Source: Amaranthus tricolor (taxonomy: Eukaryota > Streptophyta > Magnoliopsida > Caryophyllales > Amaranthaceae). Taken from it: a stretch of 64,000 nt of DNA. The stretch lies in NCBI RefSeq assembly GCF_026212465.1, contig NC_080056.1, positions 12,406,642 through 12,470,641 of the forward strand, read 5' to 3'. Positions within the stretch are counted from its first letter, which is position 1. Each line of letters begins with the position of its first letter. Under the pieces are notes generated by a model. The model was not told the origin of the DNA and ran no database searches. It was given only the letters and a program-made list of their open reading frames with translations. This document shows positions 11,971 to 28,000 of this stretch, one piece after another. Made by a program: the position numbers and the translations under genes.

Positions 11971-13158
11971 TTATGGAAGATCAAAAGGAGAAATGAGACT
12001 CTCAACATAATCAGTCACATTATAAACCTTTGCAAAATTAGGATCCCTAACAATGGCATAAGGAGGAGGATCAGCATTGGGATCTAAAAGCCCAAGACCA
12101 TTTCCTGTTTGAATGCACACAGTACCATTATATATGAATCAAATATACATATCCGGCTTTGATAGAGTTGCTTACAGTACCCGGCTGAAACTGAAGTTTG
12201 TATATCTTCTTCCAAGAATCCCACTTGTTATATTCCTGTAAAATCCAAATCCCAACTGCATATCCCTGTTCTTGTTCTGCAGGATGCTGCACAAGCATTA
12301 CACACAGAGAATTGTCTTCTCTAATGAAACTCATCAATATCTGGCACGATTTCTCGATTAGTTCAGGTTCATTGATTAAGAAAGGAAACCTTTCAAAGGT
12401 CTCAGCAACCAAATCAAATATACATATCCAATCATACCAACTAAGGTAATACAATGCTTCGTCCATGAAAACCGAATTACACCCCTCTTCGAAAGGCATA
12501 TCCCATTCAGCCATATGACATATTTTCCTCCATCTAGATGTCCTGAAAGAGTATACAAACATACAATCCTCAAACACTGGTTTACCCAAAAAATACACCA
12601 ACACAATCTTATAGTCATTTATAGAGCTAAGGTAGCCGAACCAGCAAGAATCCTCGCAAAGGAAAATCTTACTCTTACCCCTTTCCAAGGCAATGGAATT
12701 TGTTTGCATTCATTTGTTACAGGATTCCATATCAACATTAAATCTTCCATATATCCATAACTGGTTTTCTTACACATAAGGTACAAACAAACAAGCCCAT
12801 GGCAAGAACCAATTAAGAAACAGTAATAATCCTCATAATAACTAGCAGGGATTTGATTATGCACTAAGGCTAAGTGTACACCTTGAGTAATATCAAGATA
12901 ATCTTCAAACTGAAGCACAGAGAAGTAGTTTTCCTTTTGTGAAGCTAATGTTAGAGGTAGTTTGCTTTTGGTTGAATGATCATGATGAGAAATGGCAAAA
13001 TTAGGGTCTGAAATCAGAGAATTCCATTCTTTTGAGACTAACTTGCATTTTCCTAGTGTTTTTGTGGGTAATCGGAATAAAATTTCATAGAATAAATCTT
13101 CGGTTAATCTCATTAGTGGGTTTTCTTCATACTTGGTGTTTTTCGTCATTTTGAACAC
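11971..13158 (-). pseudogene. F-box/FBA gene broken by frameshifts
   Basis: The first segment (13158-about 12680) encodes an F-box at residues 17-60 (RLTEDLFYEILFRLPTKTLG) and the start of the FBA region (FLIGSCHGLVCL, IWNPVTNECK). A one-base slip at a GGGG run near 12680 moves the frame, after which the protein continues from KSKIFLCEDSCWFGYLSSI to GYVYLI at about 12135. A second frame change there leads into YNGTVCIQTGNGLGLLDP and on to ESLISPFDLP with a stop at 11971-11973. Reading through both breaks would give roughly 395 residues, normal for this family. Related in sequence to the F-box pseudogene at 5872-7146, so both belong to one local cluster. An indel error at the G-run cannot be excluded. 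Confidence 0.8.
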
Positions 13159-14790
13159 TAAAAATCCAGTGAATACTGAAAGTTTTCTAGTAACCGAAAA
13201 ACCAATATCAATAATTCAATATACCCAAAAGGATTGCAACAAAGAAATAAACTTTAAGATGAAAAAGGTGCTAAAAAAACAAAGAACATATTAAAAAGAC
13301 CCAGTAATTGATCTCTTTGACTTCAAGTCTGAACCTTTATCACCTAAACCTTTATTTCTAATATGTTGCTACTACCATTGCAAAGCAATTGTTATTTCTG
13401 AGAACTAAACCGCCATGATTATTTGAAATTTTGAAGAAAGAGACAGACCATGGTAAATTGTAAAAATTAGGGTTTTTACTTTCTACAGTTCAGTGGGTTG
13501 AAGTTCACCCCTGCTTATAAATTAAGTAACATCAAGTCTTGTAGGAGACCATCTTACCGTGAGACGTATCTATATAAACACTCTAATTAATTTTTTTTAG
13601 AAAAAAACAACTAATTAATGAAATTAAAAAGAGTTTTTTTTTTTGCAGTTTTTTTAAAGTTAATATTAGATCAACCCATATTAAAGAATTTGCCATTAAG
13701 TATTAGGGTTAATTCTTTGGGCTCGTGAATAGATTTGAGGTACTCATTTGTGCAAGTGTTGTAAGAGACCGAGCTCATACAATTTACACATTTTTTTATT
13801 GATCATTTTATGATTATAAATGAGTATTTAAACGTTATGAATGATCACTTTAAAATTATTAATAATCATTTTGAAGATGTGATTAGGAGCACACACGATT
13901 CGGTCTGGTTTGACACAAAAAAAGACCACACTAGAAATTCCGGCGTGAAAATTTATCGGATTAGACCAGACTAATTATAACACCAGATTAGACCGAATTA
14001 GATCGTTCTACAATGGTCTAGTCAAGTCTAGTCTATGGTTTATGTCTTTTTTAAGCACTTTTTTAACTTAGATAATGTGTTCGTCTATATGTACATAAAT
14101 ACTAATACATATTTCGAGCTTTAATTAAGTCTACGAAAGTCATGACTCATGAAAACCACATAAAAACATATTGTTTCATACCTAATATAATTCAAGTACA
14201 TTAACCATAAAGAAAGTACATCACCATTCGCAAAATATCTAGGTAGTGTTTCAAGTCTTCAACCATGGATAAGCAAAATACATCACAAAAGAAACATTAT
14301 AATAATAAGGTACATCAGTACATACACAAATTTTTATAATATAAAACATAAAGTATATCTGATAGTAGTCACAAATCAGCAATAGCAACGTCATCCATGA
14401 ATAAGTAACAATGCACTATGAAATGTCGATAGGTGAAGGACGCAAACTGATCTTCGATAACTTAATATACAATAAAAAAACATTAAAAAATGTTATTCTA
14501 TAAAATAAACATAACAATAATCATTATAAGAAAGATCACAGAGCGTTCTCTAGTGTGTTATATTCTCCAAGCACTCCTCAATATTTGGAGAAGAAATGCG
14601 AAACCAATCTTAACAAGAAAAAAGAGCTTTCACCATCTTTGAACTTAATAAACTTCGAAATGTATTAGCAACTCGATCTCCGGTGCTTAATGAACTTTTT
14701 GATGCAACTATGGATACAAGAATGACTAGCACATCACGAGCTATAAGAGAGAGATTGTGAAACCTTAAACTATAGATTTTCCACCAAGTC
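13159..14790. other. Non-genic AT-rich stretch with repeat fragments
   Basis: The interval begins with the putative 5' region of the F-box pseudogene. Near 13535-13560 is a fragment reading GGAGACCATCTTACCGTGAG, related to hairpin repeats at about 32800, 60170 and 62620-62870. At 13900-14040 a block repeats GTCTGGTTTG/GATTAGACC-type words several times, suggesting a degenerate transposon end. No coding region is supported. Confidence 0.45.
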
Positions 14791-14800
14791 AAAATATCAA

Positions 14801-15157
14801 GAAAAAATTATCCTAAATAATCTCAGATATTCTTATTTGCTATGAATAATCCCTACTATTAATTATTTCTAAATAATACAATCAACCTTTGTACGTTTTC
14901 TGTTGATTGCACCCCTTGCCACATTTTAGTCGGCTACCATAGGTATTTACTTGTCATTTTACTCAATTCTTCCTCCTTATGATTCTTTGTTGGTCTACCC
15001 TACTCCTTTTTGTGTAGAAACTTAAAGTAACCAATTAAAATGTGGCAAGAGGTGCTATCAACAAAAAAGATACAATGGTTGGATTAATTAGAAATAATAA
15101 ATAGTAGGGATTCACAACAAATGGACAATAGGTGGAATTATTTAGGATAATTTTTTC
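14801..15157. mobile_element. Mutator-like MITE with 9-bp target duplication
   Basis: The 357-bp element has long inverted ends starting GAAAAAATTATCCTAAATAA and matching over more than 100 bp, so most of it can fold into one hairpin. It is flanked by a perfect 9-bp duplication AAATATCAA (14792-14800 and 15158-15166), the length expected for Mutator-like elements. It has no coding capacity. Confidence 0.85.
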
Positions 15158-15469
15158 AAATATCAAAGCCATCTCCATCTTCTTCTTTTGTAACCTCCTT
15201 AAAATACTTGTCCACCTTTGTTTTAGTGAACTCTCCATCCTCTCGAGACTCTTTGAGTTTTTGAACTTAGATCTCATAAATCCTTTTTTAGGAAGACTAG
15301 ATTCTACATCTTTTTGCTCGAACTTGAAGCACCATCACTTTGGTTCTTTATTGCAAGTGTGGAATGCAAGCCTTTATATTCATCATATAAATCATAAAGG
15401 ACACTCTTTAACCGCATACAAACAATGGTAGCATCATTATCTCTTGTGTACATTATTTTTCTTCAGCGA

Positions 15470-15753
15470 AATTTGCAAAGAAACACCTTTTAAAACCCCT
15501 TTTTTGTAAAGAAACACCTTTTATAATTTTTTTTGTAAAAAAACACCTTTTAAGAGACTTTTTTAAAAAAAAAAACACCTTAAATCAGTTTCCCGTGACT
15601 TTTGTCAACTTTCCGGCGTTGACTATGCCATTTGTCAACTTTCCGGCGTTGACTTTTGTTTTTATTTTTATTTTTATTTTTATTTTTATTTTTATTATTA
15701 ATATTATTTTTTTTTAATTTTTATTTTTATTATTATTTAAAAAAAATAAAATA

Positions 15754-15815
<62 letters not shown>

Positions 15816-15983
15816 TAAAAATAATAATAAAAATAAAAATAAAAACAAAAATAAAAAAATAATAATTTTTTTAAAAATTTAAAAATTTTTTTTTTTTTTA
15901 TTATTATTTTTTTATTTTTCCTTTTGTTTTTATTTTTATTTTATTTTTAATTTTTATTATTATTTTTAAAATTTTTGTTTTTA

Positions 15984-16051
<68 letters not shown>

Positions 16052-16187
16052 TTTTTTAAATTTTTTTTAAAATAATAATAAAATTTAAAATAAAAAAAAT
16101 TAATATTAATAATAAAAAAAATAAAAACAAAAATAAAAAAAATTTTAAAAAAAAAAATAATAATAATAATAATAAAATAATAATAAG

Positions 16188-16218
<31 letters not shown>

Positions 16219-16349
16219 TTAAAATAAAAAATTAATAATAATAAAAATTAAAAATAAAATAAAAATAAAAGCAAAAGGAAAAATAAAAAAATAATAATAA
16301 AAAAAATTATTTTAAAAATTTTTTAAAAAAAATATTATTATTTTTTTTG

Positions 16350-16417
<68 letters not shown>

Positions 16418-16665
16418 TATTTTTTTAAAAATTTTTTTAAAATAATAATAAAAATAAAAATTTTTTAAAAAAATAATATTAATAATAACAATAAAAATAA
16501 AAATAAAAGTCAACGCCGGAAAGTTGACAAAAGTCACTGGAAACTGATTTAAGGTGTTTTTTTTTTAAAAAAAAGTCTCTTAAAAGGTGTTTTTTTACAA
16601 AAAAAAAATTATAAAAGGTGTTTCTTTACACAAAAGGGGTTTTAAAAGGTGTTTCTTTGCACATA
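15470..16665. mobile_element. Long-TIR foldback element with ATT/AAT microsatellite core
   Basis: The ends are inverted copies of about 190 bp. From outside inward each has three blocks of the type AAAGAAACACCTTTTA separated by short T-rich spacers, then the word GTCAACTTTCCGGCGTTGAC. The left arm has that last word twice in direct order, the right arm once. The centre (about 15660-16500) is almost pure A/T, made of alternating ATT, AAT and A/T runs that are themselves inverted. I could not identify a target duplication. Any open frame here is low-complexity Asn/Lys codons, not a gene. Confidence 0.75.
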
Positions 16666-16669
16666 ATCC

Positions 16670-17500
16670 TTTTTCTTCATCAACCCAGTATCCCACTCAA
16701 AAACAAAGTTTGGATGAGAGAAGATGATGGACAAACTATACTTATACCCCTTGAAAAAGGGGCTAGAGGAATGTGATCAAGTTTTGTGTACGTGTGTCTA
16801 ATCCCAAATTTTATAGTTTTCTATTTATGTCTAAAAATAAGTACAATAACAACATATATCATAACATTCAACTTCTTAGGATCCCCCAATACTTATCACA
16901 TTTCTTTCATTTTCTTTGCCAATTCTATTATACTCCATTTCACATTTGAATTGCTGGGAAAATCATATTTTGGTTTAGTTTCTTTAGTATTCTAAGGTAA
17001 TTGTTTGATGGGAAATTGCCGTAATTGTGAGTTTTAGATTTTTTTTTACATGATAGATAAATTTTAATTTATAGGATGACTCTGAGCTTTTATCTATTTA
17101 TATAATATACAAAATGTTAACCTCATTGTTAAATAAGTATTCAATTTGAATATATTTTTGAAAAATGTACTAATAAAGAGATAATCGTGACATTTATTTT
17201 AACAAAAAAATCGTTATAATGAATAATCATAACATAATTTTTACAAAATTCTAAACTTTTATATACTAAGCAAAAAAATTTAAAAAGTTAAATTTATCGT
17301 GCACATAAATTTTTTTTATCAACCATGGGAAAATACAAAATTGATCAATAAGTGAAGTATTTTGGAAACACTATGATGGTGCTCCCCGTAGAGGTCTCTC
17401 CTATTCTCCTTACTAGTCCTCATTAGAGATGACAAGACAACAGATCTTATACCCTGTTCGGATCCGTGGATTTGAATTCGAATTTGTGCATCCGGATCCA
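16670..17500. other. Non-genic AT-rich stretch upstream of AAK6
   Basis: No coding region was recognised on either strand. The 3' end of this interval probably contains the promoter of the adenylate kinase gene that follows. Confidence 0.45.
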
Positions 17501-17549
17501 TTTGACGGTTTTGGGTCCTATTCTTTTTATCAACACTTCGCTCCTGCCT

Positions 17550-22080
<4,531 letters not shown>

Positions 22081-22083
22081 CTT

Positions 22084-22371
22084 CTCATCATTGGTTGGTC
22101 ACCCTTCGGGATTTTTTGTCTTATGTCAAAAAGGATTCAGAATGCTTTGTGTGATTAAAGTAAAATATATGAGCTAGAACAAATTTAATTAGAGCTACTC
22201 ATTGTGAGTGACCTTTTTTCGGAGAGACGACCTCAAAACAAGGAGTTTATATGCAATAATTTTATTAGTTGGGCTATGTAGCCTATGTATGAAGAGCATC
22301 TCACGGAGAGGCTCTCTTACACAAGATTTTGTGAATTTATCATAGTTGACGAGTTTTGATAATGTGAAAAT
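22084..22371. other. AAK6 3' flank
   Basis: Downstream of the AAK6 stop at 22053. It probably holds the 3' UTR. Words such as GGAGAGACGACCTC and CACGGAGAGGCTCTC resemble the hairpin repeats noted elsewhere in the window. Confidence 0.4.
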
Positions 22372-22727
22372 AATAAGAGCATTGTACAACTTTATTCCAA
22401 AAATAAGCTTCGTAAAAATTTTATTCCCACAATAAGCGTCTGTACATCCAAACCTAGGTTTGGTATAAGTCGCTGTTACTAACATTGAATTAAAATTTTT
22501 TTTAAAAAAAAAAAAATTTATTTATTTATTTTTTAATTCGCTGTTAGTAATAGCGACTTAAGTCTTCTTCATTATTTCAGTTACTTCTTCATTCCAACCT
22601 ACGAGATTAAGGAGTTGACTGGTCAACTCCTTAAGTTGCTGTTATGTTTGGATGTACGGACACTTATTTTAGGAATAAAGTTTTCACAGAGTTTATTTTT
22701 GGAATAAAGTTGTTCAATGCTCTTATT
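22372..22727. mobile_element. Hairpin MITE
   Basis: About 355 bp with inverted ends starting TAAGAGCATTG and matching for about 85 bp (AACTTTATTCCAAAAATAA, then GTACATCCAAAC). The middle contains a second inverted pair around GTCGCTGTTA/TAGCGACTTA and a short local hairpin (AAGGAGTTGAC/GTCAACTCCTT). It has no coding capacity. The target duplication was not resolved. Confidence 0.75.
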
Positions 22728-25019
22728 TTTTTCAAATTTTCACGAGTTTTCATGTATTCAAGTTGGAGCATGGACTCTCGTCTTCTGTCATTTTACCTCT
22801 GATAGGAGTTGTAATGAGAAAGTTTAGGTCTTAAGATGCTATGAATCAAGAACTCTACTGCCCTCCGATAAGCTGGGATCATTGGGCGTTCAAAATTCTC
22901 CTTGTTTATTACATCTTTCTATAAACGAAAGATTCAGGTAAATGTATGTACGATGGTATGAGAATTCAGAATTTGGCGATTTTGTGGAACTAATTTGGAA
23001 AATTTCTCGACTGAACACGCTAAAAATACATAGGCTTTTTGTGTCGCTTGGTGTTTCTCCAGTGATAATGTTTTTTCAGGCTGTTAATGCAAGCCATAAA
23101 ATCTTCTCAGTTTGCATGCATGTCCAAAATTCAGACTTGGTATGAGGATTCTTGGACATGCATGCCAACTGAATTATATCGGTCAACTTGAAAAATTGCT
23201 CAAATGAAAATTGACTACATGTTATAGCATTATGAAAAATAAGTATAAATACAACACTTTCATCAACCAAATGTTTACTACAACTAATTGTGATTACTTT
23301 TTTTTTTTTTGAACTTAAAAACACAAGTGTTAATCAACCCACATTTGACTTGAATAGAAAGGTAAGTGATACCTGCATTTAGTTTGCATCAACTTGTATG
23401 TGACATAAACTAGAGTTTTAAATCTTTTAAGTAACTTTTCATTTGTTAATTTTGATGTATGAAGATGTTCAATATTGCTCATACCTCGAGTTTTTTTTTT
23501 TTTTTTTTTCAATCAGACTAACTACACTTTTTCAGTATGGCCCTAAATTGACTATCAACTTAGTTCAAAACCAAATTTTACCATGAACCACAACGCTCAA
23601 ACTATTGTCGACTTTGATATGAATTGGATCATAATTGAATTCGAAGTTCAACCAACCGAATTTAAACCAAATGAATTGTAACCAATGAAAACCTGAAAAA
23701 AAAAAATACTAAATGTTCAACTCTAGGTGATTGCTCAACTCGGTGATTGTTAATTGAAAATATTTAAATAGTTCTATACGAATAAATGAAAATCACATAG
23801 TGCTATTTTTTTTTTTTGTTATAGTTTGTTAGGAAAGAAACAAAAAATAATTTTGGACCTAGATTCAAATTCTAGACCAAAACTCAAGTCTAAATCCAAG
23901 TTTTCCATATGCTATGGAGTTTGATCTAAGTTTAAGTCCAATGAAAAATAAAATCTAAATTTGAGTCTAACTGGAGTATGGACATAACCCGAATCCAACT
24001 CAAGCCTATCCATACTCAAAAATACTTCATCCGTTCCTTAAAGAAGTTCTCACTTTTCCAGTTTGAAATGTTTCATTTGTTGTTCTTATAAACATTCCTC
24101 ATGGAAACTTCATTAAGGAAGTAAGGGAGTAACACACTATAACCCCAAACTTCAGCAAATAAATATCCACCAGTAATTAAACTTCTATCCACTGTGATCT
24201 GTGGTATGATAACTCCTCAACTCCTTGCCAGCAAAACAAGATAAAAGATATGGAAAAACAACAATAATACTTTGCCTTAATATCAAATCACAACAGGGGT
24301 ACTGTGATAAACCGGTAATAATACCAAATTCTGGACACTTAAAATTTGTTTTTTAAACTTTTAATTTCACATTAGGTTGCACTTATTAATTACAGTACCA
24401 ACTCTTCAACCTTCTTGAGAAAATTATTTCACAATCCAATACATTAACAAGTAAGACGTGCAATAATTACAGACATTTAAAGGGTGAAAGATCGTACATA
24501 TCTTAATATAATTAAACAAATCGACATATGCAAAACGTGCAACACATTCATAAAATCAACTTCAATTTTGGAATATTATACCCACTCTTAGCTGCATTTT
24601 ACTTTTACTAATTAAGTTTTTGGTGTAGAGCAATGGAAGAAAACAACAAAAAACAAAATAAAAAAATACTCTTACTACAAAGGAACACAATAGCTTTAGA
24701 ATAAGATAAAAACAAAACTACAGCCAAAAATAAACATATATCAAAATCACCCAAATAAAAGTAACAAAATTGTAAGAAAAGAGATTATGTGAGTGATAAA
24801 CAAAATGTGAGTTGGTAAACGGACAAGAAATGCACAAACAAAAGATAAAACAGCTGCAAAGAACGAGAAACAATTGTCAAGGGGGAAAAACAAAACAGAT
24901 TCATTTGAAGTTTTATTGCCTTGATAACAAACCCTTAGAGAAGAGAAATACGAAAAAGATGGATGAACATGAAAATAGCTAAGAATTAAGCGCAACTGAA
25001 AAATATCGCAAAAATTGTT
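22728..25019. other. Non-genic AT-rich stretch with a Stowaway-like MITE
   Basis: No gene was recognised. A MITE lies at 24022-24132: ends TACTTCATCCGTTCCTTAA and TTAAGGAAGTAAGGGAGTA are inverted and TA-flanked as in Stowaway elements. Poly-T runs are at about 23298 and 23490. The last few hundred bases should hold the 3' UTR of the minus-strand gene that ends at 25020. Confidence 0.5.
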
Positions 25020-28000
25020 TCAATGTGTACTTTCAGGAGCATGATGTATCCGACTCAAACTAACTGAATCCGACTCATTTGACACTAAATTGAAAGCCTC
25101 ACAAACTTTAACAGAATCATGGGACAAAACTAAAGCATCACTTACACCACAATTCAACGGCTCATCAGGTGTACCAACACACATACCATCACTACCGACC
25201 TCTCCGAGGGTTGTTTTGATGGCATTGGAAAAGGTGCTGTCGGCAAGGTTGATATTTTCATCTTTTGTCTCCGCCATAAAAGTGGGATTTATTTCTTGAT
25301 CCTCGAGACCAAGGGCCAGCTCAGTACTCTGTAAAGGTCCACCATCCAGTGCTTTATCACTGGTGATGAAAGCAGCTTCTTTCCCTTCCATCACAGGTGT
25401 GATAGAGCCTTCAGGAAATAAAATAGTTGGCTCTTCCTTTTTAACACTACAAGTGACCGGACTGTTTGTTTCCTCCTTTACAGCAGAACATTGTTCAACT
25501 TCAAGTTGAGGAGCTGAATGACTGTGCAAGTGCTCCTCATTAGGTTTTATAGATAATATTCTTTTAGAGTTTTGTTTCTTGTATAAATCCATTGCTTTCT
25601 GCAAACAAGTTGATGACATATTATTAGGGAACATCAAGTAAACTCGAGCACTTATCAGTCCAATGTTTCATAAGATCACAACAAATAAAATAATCTACAG
25701 TGACTCCATAATATGACAAGCCATACATAAAATAAATTGATATGAGAACAGAAGATACGCATCACCATTAGTAGAATACAGGAATCTAAAAGTACCAAAG
25801 ATGCACACCAAATATGAAGTTAAAATGGCAGATAATATCATAGCAAAGCATCCAACTTTTATGACAGCAATATTCAGCCTGTTAAATCTTAACGGACCTA
25901 ACTTAAACTACGCTTTAACTGATTGTAGTAGATGATCAATCTCAATAACTCCAAAAATTTTCATATTATTCTAGTGCTACACATCACACTTGTCAAAATG
26001 TTTTCAAAACCTGAAGCTTAAGAAAAAGGATGAAAACATGAGAATTTCCATCTCCATTTGTTAATAACATAGACCAAACTCCAGAGAGTTACAACAGGTT
26101 GCATAATCAGATAGACATACCTGAAATATTGAATCTTTAACTGCAGGGAAAAATGCCGAGCCCATAGTCAAATCAGTAACCTCTTGTTCAGCAACTGCCA
26201 TATCCTGCAGATCAGACAAAAACCTTTTAAGTACCATGTTTACTTCAATTTCATGTCATATACACAGGAAGGCAAAATAAAGCTACGGAAGATTCTATAC
26301 CTCCAAACATTCAACTTCCACTTCTTCAATTAATTCAGACTGCTCCTTAACAGCAATATTTATAAACTGATTATATAATTCTGGATCAGCTATATCCATT
26401 GAAATATCAAGCTTAGCAAGGTAAGCACGCAATGAATTCCCAGTTTCATCAATGCTTGAAGATTCAGGAGTCTTCTCAGTAACCACTTTAGCTGGAGTCA
26501 TTCCAATTTCCTTCGTTGACGATGGACCACTTGAAGTCTTCATCTTAAAACTTGTTCCCTCATCAAGGCAACTATTTTCAACATGAGACCTTGAAACACC
26601 CTGTCCAGAAGAAGCTTCATCCATAGAAGATTTAACCATATGGCCATCTTTCTGAGACACAGACATAACATCCATATTCACATCACCATTTGGTTTCCAC
26701 ATGTCTGCATTTATGTCCCTCCTTTGAGCACTGGCTAGATGCCCAGGCCCATACATGACAGATTCATCCCTTACAACGCCATTACTATCCCATCCATGAA
26801 AGTGAGGAGGAACTGGTCCATCTACCATATTTTGCCAACCCATAGGTCGTACATGACCAGGAAATCGATCCCCATCAGGCATATGATAAGGCATTCCAGG
26901 ATGGTTCATGTCCAAAGGTGGTCTAACACCAAAAAGTGGAGGAAACTGAGAAATCATTGATGGAAAACCTCCATGATGTGGCCCAGGAGGTGGGAACGGC
27001 ATGAAGCCATTAGGTAGAGGTGAAGGCCAGATAGGATTACCCTTCCAAGCAGATCCAGGCCCTCTTCCTCCATTGGGATCAACACTTCTCCTGTAACGAC
27101 TTCCTGAGTGACTTCTAGTGTCATCTCCCAATGAACCCATGAAAGATGGACTGTCAGCACCACTTCTGAACCCAGTCGGACCAGAAGTGTGAGAAGAGAT
27201 ATTACCCTGACCGGATTTGTGGCGAAATGGAGATACTGCAGGAGGATACTCGTCCACTGTAGGCTTCTTCACAGAAAATTCTCTACCCTGTCTGTCCTCA
27301 ATAAAAGAAGCATCTCTTACGTCATTGGAACCACTCCTTCTCTCAGCCTCATCAGCATCAAGGCTTCTTCTTCTGGGAGTTCTACTTTGAAAACGGCGAC
27401 CAACACTGGTTGAAGGAGATCTTTCCTTCAAACCTCCAGGGGATGCCTTAGTACTTGGAGATCTCTCTGACAAGTCTCCAACGTGATTCTCATCAAATTT
27501 GGTGCGCTTCTCCCCTGATCTATACATGGGAACTTTATCAAGTGTCTCAGATGTAGAGACATCTTTCAAGGAATCTCCATACTTAGTCTCATCTTGAATA
27601 TTATCTCTACATACAGAAAAGAATGGAGATAAGGGACTTAAACACGAAAAAACTTGCACCAACCAGTTTAAGGTAATAAACCAAACAGGCTACCAAATAA
27701 AAAAGAACTTGTCCAAAAATACACAATATAACTACTTCAGCAGCACAATCTGCAAACACATAGCTAAATAATCGTCATATTTGGAAAACAGATAAAGCCA
27801 TGAAGAACTACCTGTATTTTTCTGCACTAGCATGAGTCCTGGAGCTGGGTGAGGCTCTGCGGCGACTGCTACTTGTTACATTTACATGGGCTTTTCGCGA
27901 CACAGATCTGTCCTTATCAGCTTCTAACTCAACTCTTCTAGATTTATCACTGTGATAATTATCATACACATCTGGAGATCTTCTCCTTCCTCTATCATCC

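Noticed and set aside
16307..16537. 76-residue frame rich in Asn and Lys
   Set aside because: It is only the translation of the AAT/ATT microsatellite core of the foldback element.
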